From the NCBI GenBank assembly GCA_012274175.1, contig JAAOZZ010000250.1, forward strand, positions 1-11,023: a stretch of DNA of 11,023 nt, in the 5' to 3' direction. The number at the start of each line of letters is the position of its first letter. The stretch's first letter is position 1. This stretch comes from Betaproteobacteria bacterium (GTDB lineage: Bacteria > Pseudomonadota > Gammaproteobacteria > Burkholderiales > Usitatibacteraceae). Positions 1 through 6,340 of the stretch are shown here, piece after piece. The notes under the pieces were generated by a model. That model was not told the DNA's origin. It saw only the letters and a program-made list of their open reading frames with translations, and did not search any database. Made by a program: the position numbers and the translations under genes.

Positions 1-35
1 CCATGTAACCGCCGAATGCGCCCGCGCGCCAGCGA

Positions 36-61
36 AAATCCCCACGGTCGCGGGGGGATTT
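36..61. terminator. Hairpin, possible terminator of a gene upstream of the window
   Basis: Perfect 8-bp arms AAATCCCC (36-43) and GGGGATTT (54-61) enclose a 10-base loop. The arms begin with A and end with T, so the structure could act in both directions, but there is no long T run. The 35 bases before it carry no recognisable gene. It may be the terminator of a neighbour outside the window or part of the leader of the next gene; terminator is the simpler reading. Confidence 0.35.
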
Positions 62-64
62 ACC

Positions 65-100
65 TAGGACGATTCCTATGGGCGAAGAGCCGTTGTCCTA
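65..100. promoter_or_regulatory. Inverted-repeat candidate operator (TAGGA/TCCTA elements)
   Basis: TAGGA (65-69) and TCCTA (74-78) form an inverted repeat with a 4-base spacer. A third element, GTCCTA (95-100), is a perfect inverted match to TAGGAC (65-70). The cluster sits between the upstream hairpin and the leader of the small conserved gene. Clustered short inverted elements are typical of a dimeric regulator's binding site, but I cannot name the regulator. Confidence 0.3.
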
Positions 101-202
101 CCCCGGAAATCGGCGGAACTCGCCCGGCGAATGAGGCGTTCGCCCATGGTGGCGGAGCGGATTGCCGTGGACACTGAGGCCATGGTTTCGCGCGGTCCAC
201 GG
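80..202 (+). other. Structured 5' leader of the small conserved gene
   Basis: Two hairpins can form in sequence. In the first, GGGCGA (80-85) pairs with TCGCCC (120-125), and inside it GCCG (89-92) pairs with CGGC (111-114). In the second, CCGTGGAC (165-172) pairs perfectly with GTCCACGG (195-202). The second ends only four bases before the Shine-Dalgarno sequence. Two CCATGG hexamers (144-149 and 180-185) also lie here. No coding frame in this stretch looks real. The leader could modulate translation or mRNA stability; no known riboswitch class was recognised. Confidence 0.35.
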
Positions 203-219
203 TCCGAAGGAGGACTTCC

Positions 220-552
220 ATGAAATACCCGATGAGCGAAGCGGTACTCAAGAACGAAAACGCCATCCATGCGGGCGGCGGTGGACGCAGCCAGGATAAT
301 TCGGGCCTCGGCTTCCGGCCCGCGTTCCTCGACTTCGAGACCCAGAAGATCTATCCCTCCCGATTCTGCGACGGCCGCCTCGCGCCGTTCCACCTGCTCG
401 ACGGCCTGCCCGACGAAGTGGTGATCGATCGCGCCCCTTCGGGACGCGTCGTCGCCGCGAAGGCCTCGCTCATCTCCGGCTTCATGCGCAACGGCTTCTT
501 CTACACGCGCTCGGCCGCGGCACGTGCCGCCTCGGAGTGGGCCACCGGCTGA
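220..552 (+). CDS. Small conserved hypothetical protein (110 aa)
   Basis: The protein has no signal peptide or membrane segment and is probably cytoplasmic. A Gly-rich stretch near residues 19-22 precedes a compact segment (residues 28-68) rich in aromatic and acidic residues, including GFRPAFLDFET and PFHLLDGLPDEVV. This reads like a conserved domain rather than random coding, but I do not know its function. The start is secure: a near-perfect ribosome binding site, AAGGAGGA (207-214), lies five bases before the ATG. It ends about 100 bases before the next gene and has its own structured leader, so it is probably transcribed alone. There is one cysteine, at residue 50. Confidence 0.75.
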   Translation: MKYPMSEAVLKNENAIHAGGGGRSQDNSGLGFRPAFLDFETQKIYPSRFCDGRLAPFHLLDGLPDEVVIDRAPSGRVVAAKASLISGFMRNGFFYTRSAAARAASEWATG

Positions 553-597
553 TCGCGCGTCGGCCGAAGCCCCATCGGCCCCATTTCGCGCGGAAGG

Positions 598-603
598 TAG
601 AAT
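598..603 (+). promoter_or_regulatory. Candidate -10 box for the solute-binding-like gene
   Basis: TAGAAT matches five of six bases of the sigma-70 -10 consensus in a very GC-rich gap. No convincing -35 box lies 16-18 bases upstream. Transcription would start near 610, just before the hairpin at 613-631. Confidence 0.25.
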
Positions 604-612
604 CCCCGTACC

Positions 613-631
613 GCGGGCCGCCATGGCCCGC
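613..631 (+). repeat. Perfect 7-bp hairpin ahead of the solute-binding-like gene
   Basis: GCGGGCC (613-619) and GGCCCGC (625-631) form a perfect stem with a five-base loop, 20 bases before the ATG of the next gene. It has no T run, so it is not a convincing terminator. It would lie at the 5' end of the transcript if the TAGAAT box at 598-603 is used. Confidence 0.4.
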
Positions 632-651
632 TTCGCACGCACGCCGCCCCC

Positions 652-1389
652 ATGCTCGACGGCACGAAACCCTCGAACGCGCCGATGCGCGAATTCGCGC
701 CCACGGGCACGCTGCGCGCGGGGATCAACCTCGGCAATCCGGTGATCGCCCAGCGCGACGCCGGCGGCGGCGACCCGCGCGGCGTGGGTCCGGCGCTCGC
801 GCGCGAGCTCGCGCGGCGCATCGGGGTTCCCGTGCGCTTCGTCACCTACGAGACCGCCGGCAAGCTCGCCGACGCCGCGCGCCAGGATGCGTGGGACGTG
901 GCATTCCTCGCGATCGATCCCGACCGCGCGGCCGACATCGACTTCTCGCCGGCGTACGTGCACATCGAGGGCACGTACATGGTGCGCGACGCATCGCCCC
1001 TGCGCGCCGTGGAGGACGTGGACCGCGCGGGCACGCGGGTGGCGGTGGGACTCAAGACCGCCTACGACCTTTTCCTCACGCGGCAGATGTGCTCGGCCGA
1101 GCTCGTGCGCTCGGCGAGCTCCCCGGCGGCGATCCGCCAATTCCTCGACGATCGCCTCGACGCGGTGGCCGGCGTGCGCCAGCCCCTCGCCGCCGCGGCC
1201 ACGGAGCACGGGGGACTGCGCGTGATGGAAGGCAACTTCATGGTGATCCGCCAGGCCTCGGGCGTGCCGAAGGGACGCGAAGCCGCGCACCGCTACCTCT
1301 GCGATTTCATCGCCGAGGCGAAATCCTCGGGCTTCGTCGCCCGGGCGCTCGCCGAGAGCGGTGTGGCGGGAGTCTCGACCGCCCCTTGA
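652..1389 (+). CDS. Family-3 solute-binding-like protein without signal peptide
   Basis: This 245-aa protein has the fold of amino-acid-type periplasmic binding proteins (SBP_bac_3). Visible landmarks are the first strand, TGTLRAGINLGNP (18-30), GVGPALARELARRIGVPVRFV (44-64), the DVAFLAIDPDRAADIDFSPAY region (82-102) and AVGLKTAYDLFLTR (131-144), followed by a C-terminal lobe ending in a helix around residues 208-238. Family members that work in ABC uptake carry a signal peptide. This one does not: residues 1-18 are polar and no in-frame start upstream would add one. No permease or ATPase partner is adjacent. It may be a cytoplasmic ligand-binding or sensor protein, or an orphan paralogue. 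No clear Shine-Dalgarno sequence precedes the ATG; Met12 (685) is an alternative start. Confidence 0.8.
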   Translation: MLDGTKPSNAPMREFAPTGTLRAGINLGNPVIAQRDAGGGDPRGVGPALARELARRIGVPVRFVTYETAGKLADAARQDAWDVAFLAIDPDRAADIDFSPAYVHIEGTYMVRDASPLRAVEDVDRAGTRVAVGLKTAYDLFLTRQMCSAELVRSASSPAAIRQFLDDRLDAVAGVRQPLAAAATEHGGLRVMEGNFMVIRQASGVPKGREAAHRYLCDFIAEAKSSGFVARALAESGVAGVSTAP

Positions 1390-1393
1390 TTCC

Positions 1394-1417
1394 GGCCGCG
1401 ATCACGGGCCGGCGGCC
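1394..1417. terminator. GC-rich hairpin after the solute-binding-like gene
   Basis: GGCCGC (1394-1399) and GCGGCC (1412-1417) form a perfect 6-bp stem, starting five bases after the stop codon and followed by GTTGT. The tail is poor in T, so termination would be weak or factor-dependent. Confidence 0.25.
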
Positions 1418-1418
1418 G

Positions 1419-1448
1419 TTGTCATGGGATTCGCGGCCAACCTGTAAC
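1419..1448 (+). promoter_or_regulatory. Candidate sigma-70 promoter for the Spy-like gene
   Basis: TTGTCA (1419-1424) matches five of six -35 bases. TGTAAC (1443-1448) matches four of six -10 bases, with an 18-base spacer. Transcription would start near 1455 and give a leader of about 110 bases that contains the long stem at 1460-1545. Induction by envelope stress would be expected for the family, but no CpxR site was found. Confidence 0.3.
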
Positions 1449-1459
1449 GCATTGTGTCA

Positions 1460-1545
1460 AAAGTGCCCCACGACACGCCGTGATACAAAAAGGACTGTGA
1501 GTGAAACGCTCCGCGCACGGCGCCGTGTTGTAGTGGTGGCACTTT
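1460..1545 (+). other. Leader RNA able to form a long stem before the Spy-like gene
   Basis: AAAGTGCCCCAC (1460-1471) pairs with bases 1533-1545 through 12 base pairs with a single bulged T at 1537. Pairing can continue inward, ACA (1473-1475) with TGT (1529-1531), and then with weaker pairs to about 1478/1525. The enclosed loop contains a perfect 12-base palindrome, CACGGCGCCGTG (1516-1527), which overlaps the inner 3' arm and could form a competing structure. The stem closes 11 bases before the Shine-Dalgarno sequence AGGAG (1557-1561). The arms are too far apart for an ordinary operator, so RNA structure is the better explanation. Confidence 0.45.
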
Positions 1546-1567
1546 CCCCTTCCCCCAGGAGCACCCC

Positions 1568-2131
1568 ATGAAACGCTCGCACCAGGTCATCGCCGCGCTC
1601 GCCTCGGCGGCCGCCCTCACCCTCGGCGCATCCGCCCTCTCCCAACCTGCCGACGGCCCCGGCGCCGGGCGCCGACCGGCGCAGGGCATGGGATATGGGC
1701 CCGGAATGGACGGAGGCCACGGACCCATGGGCCACTGGCACGGCAAGGACGGTATGGAGGGGCGCGGCCCGATGGGCGGGCACAATCCCGCGGCGATGGT
1801 CGAAGCCCACCTCGCCTACCTCAAGACCGACCTCAAGATCACCGCCGCGCAGGAGTCCGCGTGGAACGCGTTCGCCGCGAAGTCGCGCAACCAGGCGGAG
1901 GGCATGCACGCGATGCACGACAAGATGCGCGAAGGCGCCGCCACCGGCACCGCTCCCGAGCGCCTGGCGCGGGCCGCCGAGGCGATGCGGCAACGCGCGG
2001 CCGGCATGGAAGGCATGTCCGCGGCCCTGAAGGACCTCTACGCGGCGCTCTCGCCCGAACAGGTCACCGTCGCGGAGAAGGACTTCGCGCGCCACCGCGG
2101 CGCCGGGGCGTGGCACCGGGCGCACCGGTAG
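1568..2131 (+). CDS. Periplasmic Spy/CpxP-like (LTXXQ) protein, Met/His-rich
   Basis: This 187-aa protein has a signal peptide (residues 1 to about 25, KR then an Ala-rich core, ending near ALS-QP), so it should be periplasmic. Residues about 27-75 form a low-complexity stretch rich in Gly, Met, His and Pro. From residue 77 on it is predicted helical, with two LTXXQ-type motifs, ITAAQ (91-95) and LSPEQ (161-165), as in Spy and CpxP. Known members are ATP-independent periplasmic chaperones or sensors of envelope and metal stress. The Met/His stretch suggests copper or another soft metal, which is inference. The start is supported by AGGAG (1557-1561), six bases before the ATG. It is followed by a hairpin and appears to be a single-gene unit. 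Confidence 0.85.
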   Translation: MKRSHQVIAALASAAALTLGASALSQPADGPGAGRRPAQGMGYGPGMDGGHGPMGHWHGKDGMEGRGPMGGHNPAAMVEAHLAYLKTDLKITAAQESAWNAFAAKSRNQAEGMHAMHDKMREGAATGTAPERLARAAEAMRQRAAGMEGMSAALKDLYAALSPEQVTVAEKDFARHRGAGAWHRAHR

Positions 2132-2151
2132 ACCGCCGCCTTCCACAAGGC

Positions 2152-2194
2152 AAGCAGCCCGCCGACCCCGAGAACGGGTCTCGGTTGGCTGCTT
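2152..2194 (+). terminator. Strong hairpin after the Spy-like gene, probable terminator
   Basis: Outer arms AAGCAGCC (2152-2159) and GGCTGCTT (2187-2194) are perfectly complementary. Inside them CCGAG (2168-2172) pairs with CTCGG (2180-2184) around a seven-base loop, with an asymmetric internal loop between the two helices. It begins 20 bases after the stop codon. The following ACTCTTC is only modestly T-rich, so termination may be partial. It separates the Spy-like gene from the transporter operon. Confidence 0.5.
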
Positions 2195-2207
2195 ACTCTT
2201 CACGGCG

Positions 2208-2221
2208 TTGATGCGTATCAA
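2208..2221. promoter_or_regulatory. FNR/ANR-type binding site before the transporter operon
   Basis: TTGAT-GCGT-ATCAA is a perfect match to the FNR/ANR consensus TTGAT-N4-ATCAA. FNR-family proteins are oxygen-sensing iron-sulfur activators, and related Dnr proteins sense NO. The site lies 65 bases before the ATPase gene and downstream of the preceding hairpin. Its centre (2214.5) is 40-42 bases upstream of the start implied by the candidate -10 box GACAAT (2243-2248), the geometry of a class II activated promoter. CRP-family relatives with similar sites are an alternative. Confidence 0.65.
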
Positions 2222-2242
2222 TCCGCCCGGGAAGGGCGGACC

Positions 2243-2248
2243 GACAAT
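2243..2248 (+). promoter_or_regulatory. Candidate -10 box of the transporter operon
   Basis: GACAAT matches four of six -10 bases and would start transcription near 2255. No good -35 box is present, as expected when an FNR-type activator overlaps the -35 region. Confidence 0.35.
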
Positions 2249-2286
2249 GGCGTCACGGGCTCGATGCCGCGCTCGCTGGGGCTGCC

Positions 2287-3003
2287 ATGGTACTGATTCG
2301 CGCCGAGGGACTCGTCAAGACCTACCGCGCCGGTGAAGTCGAGGTGCCGGCGGTGAAAGGCGTCGATTTCGCGATCGACTCGAAATCGTTCGTCGCGTTC
2401 GTCGGGCCCTCCGGCAGCGGCAAGACCACCCTGCTCAACATGATCGGCTGCCTGGACCGTTCGACGGCCGGGAAGCTCACCGTGATGGACACCGACGTGG
2501 GCAAGCTCGACCGGCGCGCTGCCGCGGATTTCCGGGGCAGGCACATCGGCTTCGTGTTCCAGGACTTCAACCTGATCCCGGTGCTCACGGTCTACGAGAA
2601 CATCGAGTATCCGCTGATCATGGTCCAGGACTGGCCGGAATCGAAGCGGCGCGAGCAGATCGCGCGGCTCCTGGAGGCGGTGGGCATGTCGGGCCAGGAA
2701 AAGAAGCGGCCGGACCAGATCTCCGGTGGGCAGAAGCAGCGCGTCGCGGTCGCGCGCGCCTTGGCCACGAATGCGCAACTGGTGCTCGCCGACGAGCCGA
2801 CGGCCAACCTCGACCACGATACGGCATACCGGATCATCGAGCTCATGAAGAAGATGCGAGACGAGCTCGGGACCACGTTCATCTTCTCGACCCACGATCC
2901 CAAGATCATGTCCGAGGCGGAGGTGATCTTCCAGCTCGAGGATGGCCGGATCCACCGGCAGCCCCTGCCGCAGCCGCAACCGAAGGTGGCGCTCCATGCT
3001 TAA
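2287..3003 (+). CDS. ABC transporter ATP-binding protein (LolD/MacB type)
   Basis: This 238-aa cytoplasmic ATPase powers the permease encoded next. All catalytic elements are present: Walker A GPSGSGKT (40-47), Q-loop Gln92 in VFQDFNLIP, signature SGGQ (146-149), Walker B LVLADE (165-170) with Glu170, D-loop and switch His203 in STHD. Length and motifs fit the LolD/MacB/FtsE group, which drives mechanotransmission or lipoprotein-type transport rather than uptake. Residues 225-238 are a short Pro/Gln-rich tail. The ATG gives the usual N-terminus of the family; only a weak GGGG Shine-Dalgarno-like sequence lies five bases upstream. It overlaps the permease gene by eight bases, so the two are probably translationally coupled. 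Confidence 0.93.
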   Translation: MVLIRAEGLVKTYRAGEVEVPAVKGVDFAIDSKSFVAFVGPSGSGKTTLLNMIGCLDRSTAGKLTVMDTDVGKLDRRAAADFRGRHIGFVFQDFNLIPVLTVYENIEYPLIMVQDWPESKRREQIARLLEAVGMSGQEKKRPDQISGGQKQRVAVARALATNAQLVLADEPTANLDHDTAYRIIELMKKMRDELGTTFIFSTHDPKIMSEAEVIFQLEDGRIHRQPLPQPQPKVALHA

Positions 3004-4246
3004 AGTCCTGAAGATCGCGGCGCGCAACCTCGCCCGCTTCGGCCGCCGGACGCTCCTCACCTCCGTGCTCATCACGCTGGGGATCGTCGCGGTGCTTCTC
3101 TTCGTCGCCACGACCGGGTCGTTCAAGACCATCATGATCGGGCAGTTCACCGATTCGATGCTGGGTCACCTCCAGGTGCACCGCAAGGGCTACGTCGCCT
3201 CGATCGACAGCCTGCCGCTCAACCTCAACATGCCGCCGGCGATGGTCGCCAAGGTCGAGGACGCGCTCAAAGGCAATTCCGCCGTCGAGGCGTGGTCTCC
3301 GCGCGTGAAATTTGGCGCCATGTTCAGCAACTTCACCGAGACCACGAGCGTGCGCGTGAACGGCGTGGACCCGGCGAAGGAAGCGGCCACCACGCCGCTC
3401 CTGCCCGGCCGGCTGGTCGGCGAAAGGAAGTCCGGACCCTTGCTGCGGCCCGGCGAGATCCTGGTGCCGGAAGTGATCGCGCGGGGACTGAAGGTGAAGG
3501 TCGGCGACACCGTGGTACTCGTCGCCACCAACCTCGACGGATCCGTCAACGGCAAGACGCTCGTCGTCGGCGGCATCGTGCAAAGCGCGACGGGGCCCAG
3601 CGGCAAGGATGCCTACGTCGACATCGAGGACGCGCGCACGCTCCTCAGGATGAAGGACGCGCAGGTAAGCGAGATCGCGGTCCGGCTGAAGGACCCCGCG
3701 CAGCTCGACAAGGAGTACGCGCAACTGGGCCGGGAGCTCTCGGGCGTCACGAACAAGGAAGGCAAGCCCGCGCTGGAAGTGCACACCTGGGCCGACCTCT
3801 CGCCCTTCTCCAGCATCGTGCGGATGATCGACCTGCTCGCGGTGTTCATCAAGGTGATGCTCGTTTCCATCGTGCTCATCAGCGTGATGAACGTGATGAT
3901 GATGGCGGTCTACGAGCGCATCCGCGAGATCGGGACCATCTCCGCCATCGGGACGCCGCCGCGCAGGATCCTCTCGCTTTTCCTCACCGAAGGCCTGCTG
4001 CTCGGCGTGGGCGGCGCGGCGCTCGGCACCGCCATCAGCCTCGTGGTGATCTACGCACTGAACATCTGGAAGCTCTCGCTGAAGTTCGGCATGCAGTCGT
4101 CCCCCGTGACGCTCTCGCCCGCGGTAAGCGTGGCCGACGTGGCGACGATCGCCGGGCTGGTCATCGTGATGTCGGTGCTCGCGAGCCTGCAGCCCGCGTG
4201 GAAAGCCTCGCGCATGGACCCGGTCCGCGCCCTGGGCCACGTCTAG
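2996..4246 (+). CDS. FtsX/MacB-type ABC permease
   Basis: This 416-aa inner-membrane permease has the MacB/LolC layout: a first membrane segment (about 18-40), a large periplasmic domain (about 45-275, MacB_PCD-like), then three membrane segments (about 280-305, 330-352 and 380-398). The FtsX-type coupling region ERIREIGTISAIGTPPRRI (307-325) contacts the ATPase. The C-terminus WKASRMDPVRAL is characteristic of the family. The start at 2996 (MLKVLKIAARNL) was preferred over an in-frame ATG 54 bases upstream because it gives the normal N-terminus and a short overlap with the ATPase gene. No MacA-like membrane fusion protein is encoded nearby. The likely substrate is a lipid, lipoprotein or amphipathic molecule, by family. 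Confidence 0.92.
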   Translation: MLKVLKIAARNLARFGRRTLLTSVLITLGIVAVLLFVATTGSFKTIMIGQFTDSMLGHLQVHRKGYVASIDSLPLNLNMPPAMVAKVEDALKGNSAVEAWSPRVKFGAMFSNFTETTSVRVNGVDPAKEAATTPLLPGRLVGERKSGPLLRPGEILVPEVIARGLKVKVGDTVVLVATNLDGSVNGKTLVVGGIVQSATGPSGKDAYVDIEDARTLLRMKDAQVSEIAVRLKDPAQLDKEYAQLGRELSGVTNKEGKPALEVHTWADLSPFSSIVRMIDLLAVFIKVMLVSIVLISVMNVMMMAVYERIREIGTISAIGTPPRRILSLFLTEGLLLGVGGAALGTAISLVVIYALNIWKLSLKFGMQSSPVTLSPAVSVADVATIAGLVIVMSVLASLQPAWKASRMDPVRALGHV

Positions 4247-4262
4247 CCGGCCCCGGAAAATC

Positions 4263-4994
4263 ATGAAGAGACTGCTCGGCCTCATCGCCTTCCTCGTCGC
4301 GTTGCCCGCGTTGGCCGCCATCGACGGCGCGCAGATCCTGCAGAAGGTGGACCGCAACCTCGAGCCCGAATCCTACGAGTCCTACCGGCAGCTCACGGAC
4401 ATCCAGCCCGATGGCACCAAGAAGGTGTCGGTGCTCTACACCATGAAGAAAGGCCGCGACAAGATCGTGGCGCTCTTCCTCGCCCCGGCGAGCGACAAGG
4501 GGCGCGTGACGCTTCGCCTGGGCGACAATATGTGGCTCTACATCCCCGATGTCGGCCGCGCGATCCGCATCACGAGCCTGCAGTCGGTGACGGGGAGCGT
4601 CTTCAACAACGCCGACATCCTGCGCATCGACTACACCGCGGAATACGACGTGGCGGCAGCCGAAGAGCAGGGCGACGTCTACCTCCTCTCGCTCAAGGCG
4701 AAGACCGGCGAGGTCGCCTACGACCGCCTCAAGATGTGGGTGGACAAGAAGGCGATGCTGCCCGTCACCATCGAGTGCTACGCGGCGAGCGGGCTCCTCA
4801 TCAAGACGCTGCATTTCAGCGACATCAAGGATTTCGGCGGCGGCATCAAGCGGCCCGCCACGCTTGCGACCGACAGCCCGCTGCAGAAGGGATACAGGTC
4901 GGTCATGCAGTGGTCGGGCCTGAAGAAGCGGGAATTCGCCGACGAGATCTTCACCCTCAACTACCTCCCGCGGGTCCAAGAGCTGCGCAAATGA
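4263..4994 (+). CDS. Periplasmic LolA-like (outer membrane lipoprotein-sorting) protein
   Basis: This 243-aa protein has a clear signal peptide (residues 1-18, cleavage after PALA). The mature part fits the LolA/LolB-like beta-sheet fold used to carry lipid moieties through the periplasm. Typical features are the YTMKKGRDKIVALFLAP segment (59-75), WLYIPDVGRAIRI (91-103) and the following GSVFNNADIL (111-120), then DKKAMLPVTIECY (161-173). It belongs to the longer family annotated as outer membrane lipoprotein-sorting proteins, not to LolA itself. It begins 16 bases after the permease gene and overlaps the next gene by four bases (ATGA), so it is part of the same transcript. It probably shuttles a hydrophobic cargo between the permease and the outer membrane, by inference. 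Confidence 0.85.
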   Translation: MKRLLGLIAFLVALPALAAIDGAQILQKVDRNLEPESYESYRQLTDIQPDGTKKVSVLYTMKKGRDKIVALFLAPASDKGRVTLRLGDNMWLYIPDVGRAIRITSLQSVTGSVFNNADILRIDYTAEYDVAAAEEQGDVYLLSLKAKTGEVAYDRLKMWVDKKAMLPVTIECYAASGLLIKTLHFSDIKDFGGGIKRPATLATDSPLQKGYRSVMQWSGLKKREFADEIFTLNYLPRVQELRK

Positions 4995-6298
4995 AGCGGG
5001 TACGGGTGCCGGCGCCGTTGCGGCTGCCGGTGCTGCTCCTTGCGCTCGCGATCCCTGCGGCCGCGCAGGAGATCGCCTTCGACGCCTCGGCCTTCGAGAA
5101 GAAGCCCTACGAGCTGGGCGGCTACCTCGAGCTCAAGCAGGAGGCTTTCGACCTCCATCGTGATGGAGCCTTCTACCGGCTCACCACCCTCGGCCTGCCG
5201 CAACGGGAAAGCCTCGACCGCACCACGGCCACCCTGCAGCTCGTGGGCAAGCTGCGATACGGCATCGGCACTTTCGACTTTCGCACCAGCTCGAGCCTGC
5301 AGCGGGACGAGTCGGCCCATTCCCACGACAACAGCATCTACGAGGCCGCCTATTCGATCCGGCCAGACCCGGGATTCACGCTCGAGGCCGGAAAGCGCGC
5401 GCTCAAGTGGGGCAAAGGCTACGCGTGGAACCCGATGGGCTTCGTCGAGCGGCCCAAGGACCCGAACGATCCCCAGTTGGCGCGCGAAGGTTTCGTCATG
5501 GCCGACGCCGACTGGATCGCGAGCCCCGGGGGCGCGCTGCAGACGATCGCATTCACGCCCGTGCTGCTGCCGGTGGAGAGCAACATCAACGGCGATTTCG
5601 GCAGCCGCGACCACTTGAACCCCGCCGCCAAGCTCTACCTGCTCTACAAGGACACGGACCTCGATTTCGCGTGGCAGGGAAAGGGCAGCCGGCCGGCGCG
5701 GTTCGGATTCGATTTCTCCCGCAACGTCACGACGAATTTCGAGATCCACGGCGAATGGGCGCGGATCCTGCAGTTCGCGAAGCCGATCACGAACAATGCC
5801 GGCCATGTCACCACCGAGACGGGCGATGCGACGAGCTTCCTGCTCGGCCTGCGATATCTCTCCGCGAGCGACACGACCTACATCGCCGAGTACTACCGCA
5901 ACGGCACCGGATACTCCGACGACGAAGCCGGACAGTTCTATCGATTCGTCGACACCGCTTTCACGCAGCTCCAGCAAACCGGAAGCGACGCGCTCGTGCA
6001 GCGCGCGCTCTCCCTGAGCCAGGGCAGCTACGGCAGGCCCAACCCGGGGACGGACTACGTGTACTTCCGCGCGCAGCAGAAGGACGCGCTGGGCATCGTG
6101 TACTTCACGCCCGCGATCACCGCCATGGCGAACCTGCGGGACCACAGCTTCCAGGTCACCCCGGAGCTCCAGTACACCGGCTTTAACAACCTCGAGCTGC
6201 GCCTGCGGTTGTTCCTGCTGCACGGCGGGTCCGGCACCGATTTCGGCGAGAAGCTGGTTTCGCGCAAGCTCGAGCTCCTCGCCCGATACTATTTCTGA
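4991..6298 (+). CDS. Predicted outer-membrane beta-barrel protein of unknown family
   Basis: This 435-aa protein has a signal peptide (residues 1-25, basic start, Leu-rich core, ending AAAQ). The rest alternates polar and hydrophobic residues in many short strands, for example around 83-103, 237-257, 280-302 and 388-412, and ends in ARYYF. A terminal Phe is the usual recognition signal for barrel assembly. A tryptophan-rich segment, KRALKWGKGYAWNPMGFVERP (135-155), looks conserved. I do not recognise the family. The start is the ATG that overlaps the LolA-like stop codon; a longer in-frame extension upstream lies inside that gene and would lose the signal peptide. As the last gene of the operon it would supply the outer-membrane end of the route, as acceptor, insertase or pore. 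Confidence 0.8.
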   Translation: MKRVRVPAPLRLPVLLLALAIPAAAQEIAFDASAFEKKPYELGGYLELKQEAFDLHRDGAFYRLTTLGLPQRESLDRTTATLQLVGKLRYGIGTFDFRTSSSLQRDESAHSHDNSIYEAAYSIRPDPGFTLEAGKRALKWGKGYAWNPMGFVERPKDPNDPQLAREGFVMADADWIASPGGALQTIAFTPVLLPVESNINGDFGSRDHLNPAAKLYLLYKDTDLDFAWQGKGSRPARFGFDFSRNVTTNFEIHGEWARILQFAKPITNNAGHVTTETGDATSFLLGLRYLSASDTTYIAEYYRNGTGYSDDEAGQFYRFVDTAFTQLQQTGSDALVQRALSLSQGSYGRPNPGTDYVYFRAQQKDALGIVYFTPAITAMANLRDHSFQVTPELQYTGFNNLELRLRLFLLHGGSGTDFGEKLVSRKLELLARYYF

Positions 6299-6340
6299 GG
6301 ACGCCCGATCGTGGCGTTGGTGGGCGGGAGCCTCGCGCCG

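Noticed and set aside
1444..1458. Possible CpxR site before the Spy-like gene
   Set aside because: GTAAC is followed five bases later by GTGTC, not by a second GTAAA-type half, so only one half-site is present.
537..1571. Open frame on the + strand overlapping the solute-binding-like gene
   Set aside because: The product is mostly Arg, Ala, Gly and Pro, typical of a shifted frame in GC-rich DNA, and the overlapping frame has a clear protein family.
2906..4357. Long open frame on the - strand opposite the permease gene
   Set aside because: It is a by-product of GC-rich codon use. The translation is rich in His, Arg, Gly and Asp with no recognisable domain, while the + strand frame encodes a clear FtsX-type permease.
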